Assembly: GCF_014635885.1 (NCBI RefSeq)
Contig: NZ_BMDR01000002.1
Span: 62,001 to 126,000 of the forward strand
Source: Acinetobacter vivianii
Lineage (GTDB): Bacteria; Pseudomonadota; Gammaproteobacteria; Pseudomonadales; Moraxellaceae
Direction of reading: 5' to 3'
DNA: 64,000 nucleotides
The notes below the pieces were generated by a model, which saw only the letters and a program-made list of their open reading frames with translations, did not search any database and had not been told where the DNA came from. Below, one piece after another: positions 8,358 through 18,428 of the stretch (within the stretch, counting starts at the first letter, position 1; each line of letters opens with the position of its first letter). A program made the position numbers and the translations under genes.

Positions 8358-11129
8358 ATGACATCAGTCGAGCCTTTTTATATGAATGCGGAACAGCTAC
8401 AAAAAACCTTGGTCGCAAGCCAATACGCTGAACAAGTTTTAAATTTATACCAAGCAGAACTAGAACAAGACTATAACCAAGATCAATTCCTTGATGCATT
8501 GTCGACTGAAACCATCTATCAAAAAGTTCAGCAGGCTGTGGCTGAATGCAGTAATGAACAAGCATGGATGAAGGCTTTACGTGTTTTACGTGCCAAGTTG
8601 ATGTTTCGCTGGATTTGGCAAGATGCCAATCAATTAACCAATGTGGTCACACTGACGCGAGAACTATCTGATTTTGCTGATGCCAGTATTTGTGCCGCCA
8701 AAGATTTTGCATTACCACCTTTACTCGCCAAGCATGGCGAACCGATCGGTTATTCAGGCCAGTTGCAGGATCTGATTGTCATTGGCATGGGTAAGCTGGG
8801 CGCTCAAGAACTGAATCTGTCTAGTGATATCGATTTGATATTTGCCTTTGATGAACAGGGTGAAACCAATGGGCGTAAATGTATTGATGTACAGCAGTTC
8901 TGCATTTTGTGGGGACAGAAATTAATTTACCTATTGGATCACATCACTGCCGATGGTTTTGTATTCCGTGTCGATATGCGCTTGCGTCCGTGGGGCGATG
9001 GCTCGGCTTTGGCAATTAGCCATAGTGGTTTGGAAAAATATCTGAGCCAGCATGGGCGTGAATGGGAACGCTATGCATGGATTAAGGCACGCGTGATTAC
9101 GGGCGGCAAAGCGGGTGCAGAGTTACTGGACATGTCGCGGCCATTCGTATTTCGCCGTTATGTTGATTATTCCGCTTTCGCAGCTATGCGTGAAATGAAG
9201 GCGATGATTGAGCGTGAAGTCATGCGCCGTAATATCGAAGAGGATATTAAGCTTGGTGCAGGCGGGATTCGTGAAATCGAATTTATTGTGCAGGTGTTCC
9301 AGCTCATCTACGGTGGATCGAAGCGTGAACTGCAAGATCGTCAATGTCTGGTCAATTTGCATCATTTAGGTGAAGCGGAGTTGCTGGATCAGCAAGCGGT
9401 GATTGATCTGGAAGATGCTTATCTATTTTTAAGACGGGTGGAGCATGCAATTCAGGCCTTGAATGATCAGCAGACCCAATCTTTGCCAACGGAACCTGAA
9501 CTGAGACAACGGATGCTGGATACATTAGGCTTTTCAGATTGGCCTGCATTCCTAGAGGTATTGAATAAGAAGCGTGACAAGGTCAAAGTCCAGTTTAAGC
9601 AATTGATTCAAGAAAAAGAATTTTCTGAACCTGTGGATGATTTCGTTCAGCTTGAGCAAAAACTCAATGCGGTACTTGATGACAATGCCAAGAACCTGAT
9701 TCAAAATTTCTGGCATGGACAAGCCTTACGTAAAATTCCTGCCAGTGCCTTAGAGCGCTTAAAGAAATTTTGGCCACATTTGATTGAAGCGATTTTACAG
9801 TCTGATCAGCCGCAAGTGGCTTTATTACGTTTAATGCCTTTAGTCGAATCTGTATTACGCCGTACCGTGTATCTGGTGATGCTGATGGAAAGCCGTGGTG
9901 CGTTACAACGACTGGTAAAAATGTCGACTGTCAGCCCGTGGATTTGTGAAGAACTGGCACAGTATCCCGTACTTTTAGATGAATTCCTGTCCATGGATTT
10001 TGGTCTGCCGCAGCGTCAGGATCTGGAAGATTCTCTGCGTCAGCAATTACTGCGGATTGAGATTGACCAAGTCGAAGATCAGATGCGGGTATTGCGCTTA
10101 TTTAAAAAGAGCAATGTATTGACGGTCGCTGCCAGTGATGTGTTGGCCGAAAGTCCTTTAATGAAAGTGTCGGATGCACTTACCGATATTGCCGAAGTCA
10201 GCGTACAGGCAACCTTACGCTTGGCCTATGAAGCTGTCGCTGCGCGGCATGGTTATCCTTTGGGCAATGATGGGCAACGTTGTAGTCTGGATCGTAAAGG
10301 CTTTGCTGTGATTGCGTATGGGAAATTAGGTGGTATTGAGCTGGGTTATGGCTCAGATCTGGATCTGGTATTTATTCATGCGCTTGAAGAGCAAAGTGAA
10401 ACGGATGGTCGCAAAGGTATTAGTGGGGCAGAGTTTGCCATTCGGGTGGCACAGAAGTTTATGTCGCTGATGACCACGCAAACTCTTGATGGACGTGTCT
10501 ATGAAATTGATACGCGCCTGCGACCTTCGGGTGAAGCAGGCATGCTGGTCACCAGTTTAAAAGCCTATGAACAGTATCAACAGAAAAACGCATGGTTATG
10601 GGAACATCAGGCTTTAGTCCGTGCCCGCTCAATTGCGGGTGATCAAAGTTTATGCCAGCAATTTGAGCAGATTCGCTGCCAGATCCTGACGCAAGTTCGT
10701 GATGAAAATGAAGTGCGTGAAGAAGTGTTAAAAATGCGTCAAAAGATGAAAGATCATTTGGGATCATCTTCTGAGCAAAAAAAACATGGTATTTTTCATT
10801 TAAAACAGGACTCAGGTGGTATCGTTGATATCGAATTTATGGCACAGTATGCTGTACTTGCATGGAGTGGGACGAATACAGATCTCGCCCATTTTTCCGA
10901 TAATGTAAGAATTCTAGAAGATGCTGCTAAAGCAGGCTGCTTATCCAGTGAAGATGCCACAGCATTAATACACGCTTATCTCCGTGAACGAGCTGAGAGC
11001 CACCGTTTAGCACTTGCAAACCAATCTATGCAAGTTAATGCTGCGGATTGGCACGATACCCGCGAGATCGTTTGCAAGTTATGGCAAAGATTAATTGATC
11101 CAACTGCGATAGCATTGGAAAGTGAATAA
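8358..11129 (+). CDS. glnE: Bifunctional glutamine synthetase adenylyltransferase/adenylyl-removing enzyme
   Basis: A 923-residue protein, near the usual 920-950 for GlnE, which adds or removes AMP on glutamine synthetase in response to PII and glutamine. Both nucleotidyltransferase halves are visible: IVIGMGKLGAQELNLSSDIDLIFAFDE in the N-terminal (de-adenylylating) domain and the matching AYGKLGGIELGYGSDLDLVFIH in the C-terminal (adenylylating) domain, each with the GGxELxxxSDxDL core. FRVDMRLRPWGDGSAL and YEIDTRLRPSGEAGML are the paired metal-site segments. The gene ends 30 bases before the ilvE start, so the two are likely co-transcribed. Confidence 0.97.
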   Translation: MTSVEPFYMNAEQLQKTLVASQYAEQVLNLYQAELEQDYNQDQFLDALSTETIYQKVQQAVAECSNEQAWMKALRVLRAKLMFRWIWQDANQLTNVVTLTRELSDFADASICAAKDFALPPLLAKHGEPIGYSGQLQDLIVIGMGKLGAQELNLSSDIDLIFAFDEQGETNGRKCIDVQQFCILWGQKLIYLLDHITADGFVFRVDMRLRPWGDGSALAISHSGLEKYLSQHGREWERYAWIKARVITGGKAGAELLDMSRPFVFRRYVDYSAFAAMREMKAMIEREVMRRNIEEDIKLGAGGIREIEFIVQVFQLIYGGSKRELQDRQCLVNLHHLGEAELLDQQAVIDLEDAYLFLRRVEHAIQALNDQQTQSLPTEPELRQRMLDTLGFSDWPAFLEVLNKKRDKVKVQFKQLIQEKEFSEPVDDFVQLEQKLNAVLDDNAKNLIQNFWHGQALRKIPASALERLKKFWPHLIEAILQSDQPQVALLRLMPLVESVLRRTVYLVMLMESRGALQRLVKMSTVSPWICEELAQYPVLLDEFLSMDFGLPQRQDLEDSLRQQLLRIEIDQVEDQMRVLRLFKKSNVLTVAASDVLAESPLMKVSDALTDIAEVSVQATLRLAYEAVAARHGYPLGNDGQRCSLDRKGFAVIAYGKLGGIELGYGSDLDLVFIHALEEQSETDGRKGISGAEFAIRVAQKFMSLMTTQTLDGRVYEIDTRLRPSGEAGMLVTSLKAYEQYQQKNAWLWEHQALVRARSIAGDQSLCQQFEQIRCQILTQVRDENEVREEVLKMRQKMKDHLGSSSEQKKHGIFHLKQDSGGIVDIEFMAQYAVLAWSGTNTDLAHFSDNVRILEDAAKAGCLSSEDATALIHAYLRERAESHRLALANQSMQVNAADWHDTREIVCKLWQRLIDPTAIALESE

Positions 11130-11159
11130 TTGTGTAAAAAAGAAAATGGAGTATGTGCG

Positions 11160-12086
11160 ATGAGTTTGGCTGATCGTGATGGTTTTATTTGGCAAGATGG
11201 AAAATTGGTTGATTGGCGTGATGCAAAAATTCACGTCCTGACTCACACATTACACTACAGTATGGGTGTCTTCGAAGGCGTCAGAGCTTATGAAACACCG
11301 AATGGTACCGCAATCTTCCGTTTGCAAGATCACACTAAGCGCTTATTAAATTCAGCAAAAATTTATCAAATGAATGTTCCATTTGATCAAGCGACATTAG
11401 AACAAGCACAAATTGATGTTGTGCGTGAAAATAAACTGGCTTCTTGCTACTTACGTCCATTGATCTGGATTGGTTCTGAAAAGCTTGGCATTGCAGCGAC
11501 AGAAAACACCATTCATGCAGCAGTTGCGGCATGGGGTTGGGGCGCATATTTAGGTGAAGAGGCAATGGCACGTGGTATTCGTGTAAAAACCTCTTCATTT
11601 ACGCACCATCATCCTAACGTGACCATGTGTAAAGCAAAAGCATGTGGTAACTATACGGTATCGATTCTGGCGCATCAGGAAGTTGCTCGCTCAGGTTATG
11701 ACGAAGCAATGTTGCTTGACCCACAAGGCTTTGTTTGCCAAGGTGCGGGCGAGAACGTATTCCTGATCAAAGATGGTGTGTTACATACACCTGATCTGGC
11801 TGGTGGTGCACTTGAAGGGATTACCCGTCAAACAGTTATTACCATTGCCAAAGATTTGGGTTATGAAGTAGTTGAGCGTCGTATCACGCGTGATGAATTC
11901 TACATTGCAGATGAAGCATTCTTTACAGGTACAGCGGCTGAAGTCACACCAATTCGTGAATACGATGACCGTGAAATCGGTTGTGGTTCACGTGGCCCGA
12001 TTACCACTGAAATCCAGAAGACTTTCTTTGATGCGGTTCAAGGCCGTAATGAGAAATATGCACACTGGTTAACTTATATCAAATAA
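11160..12086 (+). CDS. ilvE: Branched-chain amino acid aminotransferase
   Basis: A 308-residue fold-type IV PLP enzyme that makes the last step to Ile, Leu and Val. Diagnostic segments are YSMGVFEGVRAYET, the lysine-bearing CKAKACGNYTVSILAHQEA-type motif (here VTMCKAKACGNY), EAMLLDPQGFVCQGAGENVF and FFTGTAAEVTPIREYD. The ATG at 11160 has GGAG nine bases upstream; an in-frame TTG at 11130 only adds a non-conserved leader. ilvE is the standard left border of the Acinetobacter outer-core locus. Confidence 0.97.
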   Translation: MSLADRDGFIWQDGKLVDWRDAKIHVLTHTLHYSMGVFEGVRAYETPNGTAIFRLQDHTKRLLNSAKIYQMNVPFDQATLEQAQIDVVRENKLASCYLRPLIWIGSEKLGIAATENTIHAAVAAWGWGAYLGEEAMARGIRVKTSSFTHHHPNVTMCKAKACGNYTVSILAHQEVARSGYDEAMLLDPQGFVCQGAGENVFLIKDGVLHTPDLAGGALEGITRQTVITIAKDLGYEVVERRITRDEFYIADEAFFTGTAAEVTPIREYDDREIGCGSRGPITTEIQKTFFDAVQGRNEKYAHWLTYIK

Positions 12087-12104
12087 GTTCAAATCAGCGC
12101 AAAG

Positions 12105-12128
12105 GCGGAGCTTAGGCTTCGCTTTTTT
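12105..12128 (+). terminator. Intrinsic terminator of ilvE
   Basis: A seven-bp stem GCGGAGC (12105-12111) / GCTTCGC (12116-12122) with one G-U pair and a TTAG loop, followed by six T, 18 bases after the ilvE stop. Confidence 0.8.
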
Positions 12129-12259
12129 ATTGACGAATTAATAGTAAAAAAAAGCCTAGGCTCTATGCTAAGATGGCAATATATTCAGTGCATATGTCTG
12201 AACGTTTTTAAGTTTTATCTAAAGCGGGACAGCATATCTCAAGCAATTAAGGTTATCAG

Positions 12260-13015
12260 ATGGTAGATATTCAACAAGATTCGGCAACTCCTGAAGACAA
12301 TGTCATTTTGTGTATGAAATGGGGAACCAAATATGGTGCCGAGTACGTTAACCGTCTCTATAACATGGTCAAACGTCATCTGACTTTGCCATTTAAAATG
12401 GTATGTTTGACTGACCGTACTGATGGGATTGATCCTAATATTCAATGTTTTCCGATTCCATCACTGGATCTGCCTGCAGGTAGCCCTGAACGGGGCTGGA
12501 ACAAGCTTTCGACCTTTGAACCTGATTTATATGGTTTAAAAGGCAATGCGTTGTTTATCGATCTGGACGTGGTGATTGTCGATAATATTGATTGCTTCTT
12601 TCAGGCCGAAGGTGAGTTTCTGGTGATTCATGACTGGAAACGTCCATGGCGAATTACCGGCAATAGTTCAGTGTATCGTTTTAAACTGGGTGCTTTCCCT
12701 GACGTTCTGCCATATTTCCGCGAGAACTTTAATGAAATTCGCGAGAAGTTCCGTAACGAGCAGGAATACCTGTCTTGGTTTATGCACAAAGAAGGCAAGC
12801 TCAGCTATTGGGATAAAGACTGGTGTAAGAGTTATAAATACCATTGTTTAAGAAAAGTTCCTTTTGCTTACTTCCAGCCACCCGTTAAGCCTAAAGGTGC
12901 AAAAATTATTATTTTCCATGGCGAGATCAATCCACCTGATGCGATCAGTGGTGGAGGCGGTAAATGGTATCGTTATGTCTTGCCATCGGATTGGATCAAA
13001 GAATCTTGGCAGTAA
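12260..13015 (+). CDS. Glycosyltransferase (GT-A fold, DXD), first gene of OC locus
   Basis: A 251-residue protein starting CMKWGTKYGAEYVNRLYNMVKRH, a typical GT8-like N-terminus, with LFIDLDVVIVDNID; the DLD at about 101-103 is the likely metal and nucleotide-sugar site. KPKGAKIIIFHGEINP near the C-terminus carries the His usually seen in such enzymes. AAGG lies 11 bases before the ATG. It is read rightwards alone from the ilvE side and meets the epimerase gene convergently at a shared terminator. The sugar donor cannot be read from the sequence. Confidence 0.8.
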   Translation: MVDIQQDSATPEDNVILCMKWGTKYGAEYVNRLYNMVKRHLTLPFKMVCLTDRTDGIDPNIQCFPIPSLDLPAGSPERGWNKLSTFEPDLYGLKGNALFIDLDVVIVDNIDCFFQAEGEFLVIHDWKRPWRITGNSSVYRFKLGAFPDVLPYFRENFNEIREKFRNEQEYLSWFMHKEGKLSYWDKDWCKSYKYHCLRKVPFAYFQPPVKPKGAKIIIFHGEINPPDAISGGGGKWYRYVLPSDWIKESWQ

Positions 13016-13057
13016 GCTAAATAGGTGTCATTGCTAAAATTAGTGATGATAGCAATA

Positions 13058-13087
13058 AAAAAATCAGGCGCTTTGCCTGATTTTTTT
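13058..13087. terminator. Bidirectional intrinsic terminator between convergent genes
   Basis: AAAAAATCAGGC (13058-13069) pairs with GCCTGATTTTTT (13075-13086) across the loop GCTTT. Both strands give a GC stem followed by a T run, serving the glycosyltransferase on the left and the epimerase operon on the right. Confidence 0.9.
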
Positions 13088-13104
13088 GCATTTAGGGTGC
13101 TTAC

Positions 13105-14130
13105 TTAAATGTTGTGATACTGACGATACCAATCCACAAAGTTTTTCACGCCGTCCACAACCGAGGTTGCGGGCTTATAATTAACATAGTCTTCCAGTGC
13201 CGAACTATCCGCAAAGGTATCTGGGACATCACCAGGCTGAAGCGGAAGCAAGTCTAAAATTGCTTCTTTACCAGCAGCTTTTTCAATCGCCTGAATATAT
13301 TCAATCAACTTCACTGTGCGATTGTTGCCAATGTTGAAAATTCTAAATGGCGCATTGCTGGTTGCAGGGTTTGGATGATTGCTGTCCCAGTTTTCATCAG
13401 GTGTCGCAATTTTGTCGCTGGTACGGATAATCCCTTCCACAATATCGTCGATATAGGTGAAATCACGGGTATGGTTGCCATGATTAAACACTGGAATAGG
13501 TTTACCTTCAAAAATATGCTTGGTGAACTTAAAGAGTGCCATATCTGGACGTGTCCATGGCCCGTATACGGTAAAGAAACGTAGACCTGTCGTTGGAAGT
13601 TTAAATAAATGGCTGTAGCTATGCGCCATCAATTCATTGGCACGTTTGGTTGCAGCATAGAATTGTAGAGGGTGGTCAACACCATGCTGCTCGCTAAATG
13701 GCATAGTGGTATTGGCCCCATACACGCTACTGGTGCTTGCATAGGTCAGGTGAGGTGTTTCTGCGTAGCGACATGCTTCCAAGATATTGGTAAAGGCAAT
13801 CAGGTTGCTTTCCACATAGCTATGCGGATTCTCAAGCGAGTAACGCACGCCTGCCTGTGCGGCTAAATGGATAACACGATCAAAAGCATGTTCTTTAAAA
13901 CACTGGTCAACCACTGCTTTATTGGCCAGGTTTTCTCTGATCAGTGTGAAGCTACCGGTATCACTCTTTTCAGCCACTTGTTGTAATTGTTTGACACGAG
14001 CTTCTTTAAGGCTTGGATCATAATAATCATTAAAATTATCAAAACCGACTATATCATCACCACGTTCAAGCAGTTTCTGTGCAACACTAAAGCCGATGAA
14101 TCCAGCAGCGCCTGTGACTAGAACTTTCAT
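13105..14130 (-). CDS. UDP-glucuronate 4-epimerase (NAD-dependent sugar epimerase)
   Basis: A 341-residue extended short-chain dehydrogenase. The Rossmann motif GAAGFIG is at residues 7-13; [17 protein letters not shown] is characteristic of the UDP-uronic acid epimerase branch (CapI/LspL type). The catalytic STSSVYG lies at about 132-138 and YAATK at 158-162. It converts UDP-glucuronate to UDP-galacturonate. Its start overlaps the stop of the UDP-glucose dehydrogenase gene by four bases (ATGA), so the two enzymes that act in sequence are translationally coupled. Confidence 0.88.
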   Translation of the reverse strand: MKVLVTGAAGFIGFSVAQKLLERGDDIVGFDNFNDYYDPSLKEARVKQLQQVAEKSDTGSFTLIRENLANKAVVDQCFKEHAFDRVIHLAAQAGVRYSLENPHSYVESNLIAFTNILEACRYAETPHLTYASTSSVYGANTTMPFSEQHGVDHPLQFYAATKRANELMAHSYSHLFKLPTTGLRFFTVYGPWTRPDMALFKFTKHIFEGKPIPVFNHGNHTRDFTYIDDIVEGIIRTSDKIATPDENWDSNHPNPATSNAPFRIFNIGNNRTVKLIEYIQAIEKAAGKEAILDLLPLQPGDVPDTFADSSALEDYVNYKPATSVVDGVKNFVDWYRQYHNI

Positions 14131-15296
14131 TCATCGCCTCCAAAAATATCTCGTGTATAAACTTTATCTTGTACATCTAGCAATTCATTGGAGAGGCGAT
14201 TGGCAATAATCACATCACATGATTGCTTAAATTCATTTAGATCCTGCGTAACTTTCGATTTAAAGAAGCTATCTTCGTGAAAAGTTGGCTCGTAAATGAT
14301 GATTTCAATACCTTTGGCTTTCAGACGTTTCATCACGCCTTGAATTGCTGAGGCGCGGTAATTGTCAGAACCGCTTTTCATTACCAGACGATAAATACCG
14401 ACGGTACTTGGATTCCTTGCGATAATTGAATCGGCAATAAAATCTTTACGGGTACGGTTGGCATCGACAATTGCTTTAATCAGGTTACTTGGAACATTGT
14501 TATAGTTTGCGAGCAACTGCTTGGTGTCTTTTGGCAGGCAATAGCCGCCATAGCCAAACGATGGATTGTTATAATGACTGCCAATACGTGGGTCAAGACA
14601 AACCCCGTCAATCACTTGCTTGGTGTCTAAACCGAAACTTTGCGCGTAGGTGTCCAGTTCATTGAAGAAAGCAACACGCATGGCCAGATAGGTATTGGCG
14701 AACAGCTTAATCGCTTCAGCTTCGGTTGAATGAGTCAAAAGTACAGGAATATCCTGTTTGATTGCACCCTCTACCAGTAAGTCTGCAAATTGCTGGGCAC
14801 GTTCAGATTGCTCTCCAACAATGATGCGGGATGGGTAGAGGTTATCGTGCAGTGCTTTGCCTTCACGTAAAAATTCAGGCGAAAAAATAATATTTTCAGT
14901 CTGGTATTTGTTTTTAACGTGCTCGGTAAAACCCACAGGAACGGTTGATTTAACAATCATGGTCGCGGCAGGATTAATCGCGAGCACATCCTGAATCACA
15001 CTTTCAACACTTTGTGTATTGAAGTAATTGGTCTGTGGATCGTAATCAGTGGGGGTTGCAATAATAATAAAATCAGCATTTTGAAAAGCGTGTTGCTTGT
15101 CGGTTGTTGCTGTAAAATTTAAGTTTTTTTCTTTTAAAAATAGCGAAATATCATGATCTTGAATCGGTGATACTTTATTGTTTAGTAGTTCTACCTTGCT
15201 TTCTAAGATATCAAGTGCAATGGTCTCATGGTGTTGTGCAAATAGCATCGCATTTGACAACCCCACATATCCAGTTCCAGCAATAGCTATTTTCAT
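14127..15296 (-). CDS. ugd: UDP-glucose 6-dehydrogenase
   Basis: A 389-residue enzyme that oxidises UDP-glucose to UDP-glucuronate with two [19 protein letters not shown] is the Rossmann start, [10 protein letters not shown] and [15 protein letters not shown] are conserved, [22 protein letters not shown] holds the catalytic Lys, and [13 protein letters not shown] holds the nucleophilic cysteine (C253). Length and motifs match the short Ugd form common in enterobacterial capsule loci. It is the first gene of the pair with the 4-epimerase. Confidence 0.95.
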   Translation of the reverse strand: MKIAIAGTGYVGLSNAMLFAQHHETIALDILESKVELLNNKVSPIQDHDISLFLKEKNLNFTATTDKQHAFQNADFIIIATPTDYDPQTNYFNTQSVESVIQDVLAINPAATMIVKSTVPVGFTEHVKNKYQTENIIFSPEFLREGKALHDNLYPSRIIVGEQSERAQQFADLLVEGAIKQDIPVLLTHSTEAEAIKLFANTYLAMRVAFFNELDTYAQSFGLDTKQVIDGVCLDPRIGSHYNNPSFGYGGYCLPKDTKQLLANYNNVPSNLIKAIVDANRTRKDFIADSIIARNPSTVGIYRLVMKSGSDNYRASAIQGVMKRLKAKGIEIIIYEPTFHEDSFFKSKVTQDLNEFKQSCDVIIANRLSNELLDVQDKVYTRDIFGGDE

Positions 15297-15331
15297 AAGT
15301 ACCTAACAGATTCGAAATACATGATGGACGG

Positions 15332-16216
15332 TTAATAGGATAGCCAGAGTGAACCGAGTTTTAAATCCCATTCTACTGGTGTGATCACCATTCGTCCTGC
15401 ATTTGGGGTGAGCGTAATTTCACTGAAGTAAACGTGATCCTGAGATAATAAGAAATCTACTCGACTATAACCATACGCAAAACAGAGTTTTTCTGACAAT
15501 TCGATAATATTTTTCAATTGTGGTGGCTTGGCTAAAGCATCGGGTGAGTTATCTTTCAGGTCGACACGAAATGGCTGTAAGTTCCATTCAGTATCATACA
15601 TGTTTGAATAGTCATTACCTTGGGTATCTTGTACATCAATTTCCAGATATTCTGGACGCCCTTCAAAACAGTGAACACGACAGGTGGTAATGACTGACTG
15701 GGTTGCTGGATCGACATATAAATCAACATATTGTTCAATCAGAATTTTGGGGCAAATGTCTTTGTAGTGCCATTCACGTTTTCTGAAATACATGTTCTTT
15801 TTCAAGTGATCTTTGATTTTCGCCTTGACCGTGGTGACATCAAGTTTGCTTTTATCACGGCAAATCTTGGCACTACCACTGTCATGGGTACATTTCAGAA
15901 CAAACTGGTTGGGTAGTTGCTCAAAATCGATTTCATCAGCACAGCCATAGACGCCAACCAGAGGAACCAAATAGTCATTTCCGACTTTTGCTGAAATTAA
16001 ATCTCTGACGGCACATTTATCTGCCAGTTTAGTCAATAACGGACTTCTTTCGTAGATCATGCGCGCCGTGACTTTTTCATTAAAGCTTTTGGGCGCGCCA
16101 AAGTCGGGTGTATAGCCCAACTTACACATAAAACGTTTGGTGAGATACTTTTTATCTGAGACAAATTTAGTTCTAATTACTTTTGCTTGATATTCAAAAT
16201 AGTCATAGTTAATCAT
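15332..16216 (-). CDS. TupA-like ATP-grasp protein
   Basis: A 294-residue protein with the features of the TupA-like ATP-grasp family found in polysaccharide loci: FGAPKSFNEKVTARMIYERSPL near the start, LADKCAVRDLI, QFVLKCTHDSGSAKIC (ATP-binding loop), KILIEQYVD, VHCFEGRPEYLEID, and YSRVDFLLSQDHVYFSEITLTPNAGR as the metal-binding end. Such enzymes are thought to attach an amino acid or similar group to a sugar through an acyl phosphate; the substrate here is unknown. Only 35 bases separate it from ugd, so the three leftward genes probably form one operon. Confidence 0.8.
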   Translation of the reverse strand: MINYDYFEYQAKVIRTKFVSDKKYLTKRFMCKLGYTPDFGAPKSFNEKVTARMIYERSPLLTKLADKCAVRDLISAKVGNDYLVPLVGVYGCADEIDFEQLPNQFVLKCTHDSGSAKICRDKSKLDVTTVKAKIKDHLKKNMYFRKREWHYKDICPKILIEQYVDLYVDPATQSVITTCRVHCFEGRPEYLEIDVQDTQGNDYSNMYDTEWNLQPFRVDLKDNSPDALAKPPQLKNIIELSEKLCFAYGYSRVDFLLSQDHVYFSEITLTPNAGRMVITPVEWDLKLGSLWLSY

Positions 16217-16592
16217 TTTAAAAAAAGGTTTAATCCCATAAAAGTAGTCGATAATTATAGTAAAAATGCTTAAATTCGTCTAATTAAAATGTAATATATT
16301 TTTTTACTAACTGATTCCAAAAGGTTTGATTTTGTTAAAGATTGTGATTTTTAAGCTGATGTTTATGTACAGGAAAAATACGATAAGAAGATAGACGGCA
16401 TGCTTCATCTAAGACAGTAAAATACTGAATAAATATAATATATTGATTTATAAGAAATGATTGACTTGTTCGCTCTGGAAGCTATTACGAAAAGAGGCTG
16501 ACGGTAAATAGATCAGTGGTGTTATCATAGGTCATTAGATTAAACATCTTTAGCCGTATTTTCGGGCTTTCTAATTGTTTAAGAGTGAATTG
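16217..16592. other. Divergent promoter region of the OC locus
   Basis: A gap of 376 bases between the leftward ATP-grasp/ugd/epimerase unit and the rightward Stealth-protein unit. It is AT-rich and must contain promoters for both directions. No coding frame or strong inverted repeat was found. Confidence 0.5.
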
Positions 16593-17591
16593 ATGAGTGA
16601 AATGATGCAACTGGTTGATGTGGTGATTGCCTGGGTAGATGGTAATGATCCAAAGTTAAAGCAAAAACGCCTCCAGTATCAGGGTAAAAAACAAGCTTCT
16701 GATGCAGTGAGCGATACCCGCTTTGCCAGTAACCATGAAATTTATTATAACGTTGCATCGATTTTAAAGTACGTTCCATTTTGCCGTCATATTTACATTG
16801 TGACGGATGCTCAGCAACCACAATGGATTGATGACTTCGTAACAGATGGCATTTGTGAGGCAGGCAAGATTCGTATTGTTGACCATCGTGAAATTTTTGC
16901 TGGTTATGAACAATATCTTCCGACCTTTAATACCCGTTCCATTGAAACCATGTTATGGAATATTCAGGGCTTATCGGATTACTTTTTCTATTTAAATGAT
17001 GACTTTTTCTTTAATGCGCCTGCGCAACTAGAAGATATTGTTATCGATCAGAAAATGGTGATTTACGGACATTGGCAAAGTAGTTTTGTGCTTAAGGCCA
17101 AGCTCTGGTATCGCCAATTATTAAACCAGTATTTTGCCAAGCCGATTCAACCCAAACATATGATTGCGCAAATGTTAGGGGCCGATAGACTTGGATTTAA
17201 AAAGTTTTTTGAAATTCACCATTATCCACATGCAGTAGATCGTAAAATTCTGCAAGACTATTTGCTTGCTCATCCTGAGTTTCTGGAAAAACAGATTCAG
17301 TATAAATTCCGCAGTGTAGAGCAAATTAACCCGATTTCATTGATGAATCACTTAAAAATTAAGTCTAATGAGGCCGTGTTAAAACCTGATCTTGAAATTG
17401 CTTATTTGAAAAATGAAGGCAGTTTAAACAGTTTCTTGCAAAGCTTGGGCAATGAACAGATTAAATATGGTTGTATGCAAAGTCTGGATCAGTTGAGTGA
17501 TACAGCAGCCCAGCAGATTTATCATGCTTTAAATCAGAAATTGGCGGGCTACTTACCACACGTTTTATTGGCTCAAACAGCCGAAGGATAA
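16593..17591 (+). CDS. Stealth-family sugar-phosphate transferase
   Basis: A 332-residue protein with the conserved blocks of the Stealth family, transferases that build phosphodiester-linked sugars (hexose-1-phosphate transfer). Block 1 is VDVVIAWVDGNDPK; block 2 runs SDTRFASNHEIYYNVASILK, IYIVTDAQQPQWI, IRIVDHREIF, LPTFNTRSIETMLWNI and YFFYLNDDFFFN; a later HHYPHAVDRKIL fits block 3. The ATG at 16593 is preferred to an upstream TTG at 16575. It is followed after three bases by a GT25 gene, so the two are one unit. A phosphate-bridged sugar in the outer core is the implied product. Confidence 0.85.
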   Translation: MSEMMQLVDVVIAWVDGNDPKLKQKRLQYQGKKQASDAVSDTRFASNHEIYYNVASILKYVPFCRHIYIVTDAQQPQWIDDFVTDGICEAGKIRIVDHREIFAGYEQYLPTFNTRSIETMLWNIQGLSDYFFYLNDDFFFNAPAQLEDIVIDQKMVIYGHWQSSFVLKAKLWYRQLLNQYFAKPIQPKHMIAQMLGADRLGFKKFFEIHHYPHAVDRKILQDYLLAHPEFLEKQIQYKFRSVEQINPISLMNHLKIKSNEAVLKPDLEIAYLKNEGSLNSFLQSLGNEQIKYGCMQSLDQLSDTAAQQIYHALNQKLAGYLPHVLLAQTAEG

Positions 17592-17594
17592 ATA

Positions 17595-18353
17595 ATGAAA
17601 GTCGTAACTTATCTGATTAATCTGGATGGTAGTGATCAACGTCTGGCGAGTGCAACAGCACAGTTACAGCAACAAGATTGGCCATTTATTCGTTTTTCTG
17701 CCTACGATGGTCGTGGCAAAGCGCTCTCTGAGTTTAAACAATACGATGATGCTGAGGCGCAACGGATTTTGGGCCGTAGCTTGATCAACTCAGAGCTGGG
17801 TTGCTATTTGAGCCATTATGGTTGTGTTGAAAAATTTCTCGAAACAGACGCCGATTATCTGGTGGTTTTGGAGGATGATATACATGTTCTACCGAATTTT
17901 AAGAGTAATCTGCAATCACTTCTCAATTATCTAGATCAGCATAAAGCGCTGGACTGGTATGTCGTGAATCTGGCAGCGAAAAAGAAGAAACTTGCCAAGG
18001 ATATTGTTCAGATGGAGCATTATAACTTGTGGCATGCCTACTATTTCCCGATCCGTGGTGTGGGACTGGTCTGGTCAAGAAAAGGCGCTGAGGAGTTTGT
18101 CAGACTCGGGAAAGAGATTCATGTCCCTGTCGATATTTTCTTTCAGGGCTGGCTCAGTAAAAACGGAAAAGGACTCGGAGTCTGGCAGCCGTTCGTGAAA
18201 CCTGCTGGTCTGGACAGTGATATTCTGGGCACGGTTGCAACACAGGGAATTCAGCGTAAAGATCTGGAAAAACGTGATGCCTCTCATGGCCTAAAAAAAC
18301 AGAAACGTATGTGGCGTGATCGTTTTTACGCATTCAAGCATCTTTACTTTTAA
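17595..18353 (+). CDS. Glycosyltransferase family 25 (LgtB/LgtE-like)
   Basis: A 252-residue GT25 protein. VTYLINLDGSDQRL is the standard N-terminus, INSELGCYLSHYGCVEKFLE is the conserved NxGELGCxLSH-type block, and YLVVLEDDIHVLPNF holds the EDD metal site. It is divergent from the three GT25 genes at 23.7-26.2 kb, and is therefore a separate lineage and not part of that tandem set. Translation is probably coupled to the Stealth gene just upstream. Confidence 0.85.
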   Translation: MKVVTYLINLDGSDQRLASATAQLQQQDWPFIRFSAYDGRGKALSEFKQYDDAEAQRILGRSLINSELGCYLSHYGCVEKFLETDADYLVVLEDDIHVLPNFKSNLQSLLNYLDQHKALDWYVVNLAAKKKKLAKDIVQMEHYNLWHAYYFPIRGVGLVWSRKGAEEFVRLGKEIHVPVDIFFQGWLSKNGKGLGVWQPFVKPAGLDSDILGTVATQGIQRKDLEKRDASHGLKKQKRMWRDRFYAFKHLYF

Positions 18354-18369
18354 TTAACATTGTCGAGGC

Positions 18370-18405
18370 AAATCACTTCAGTGCAAAGATGAACTGAAGT
18401 GATTT
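18370..18405 (+). terminator. Strong hairpin between OC genes (terminator or attenuator)
   Basis: A perfect 13-bp stem AAATCACTTCAGT (18370-18382) / ACTGAAGTGATTT (18393-18405). Only TTT follows, so termination on the plus strand would be weak; it may instead protect the upstream mRNA or reduce read-through into the next gene. Confidence 0.5.
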
Positions 18406-18428
18406 AAAAATATGGCTGAGTGACCTGT

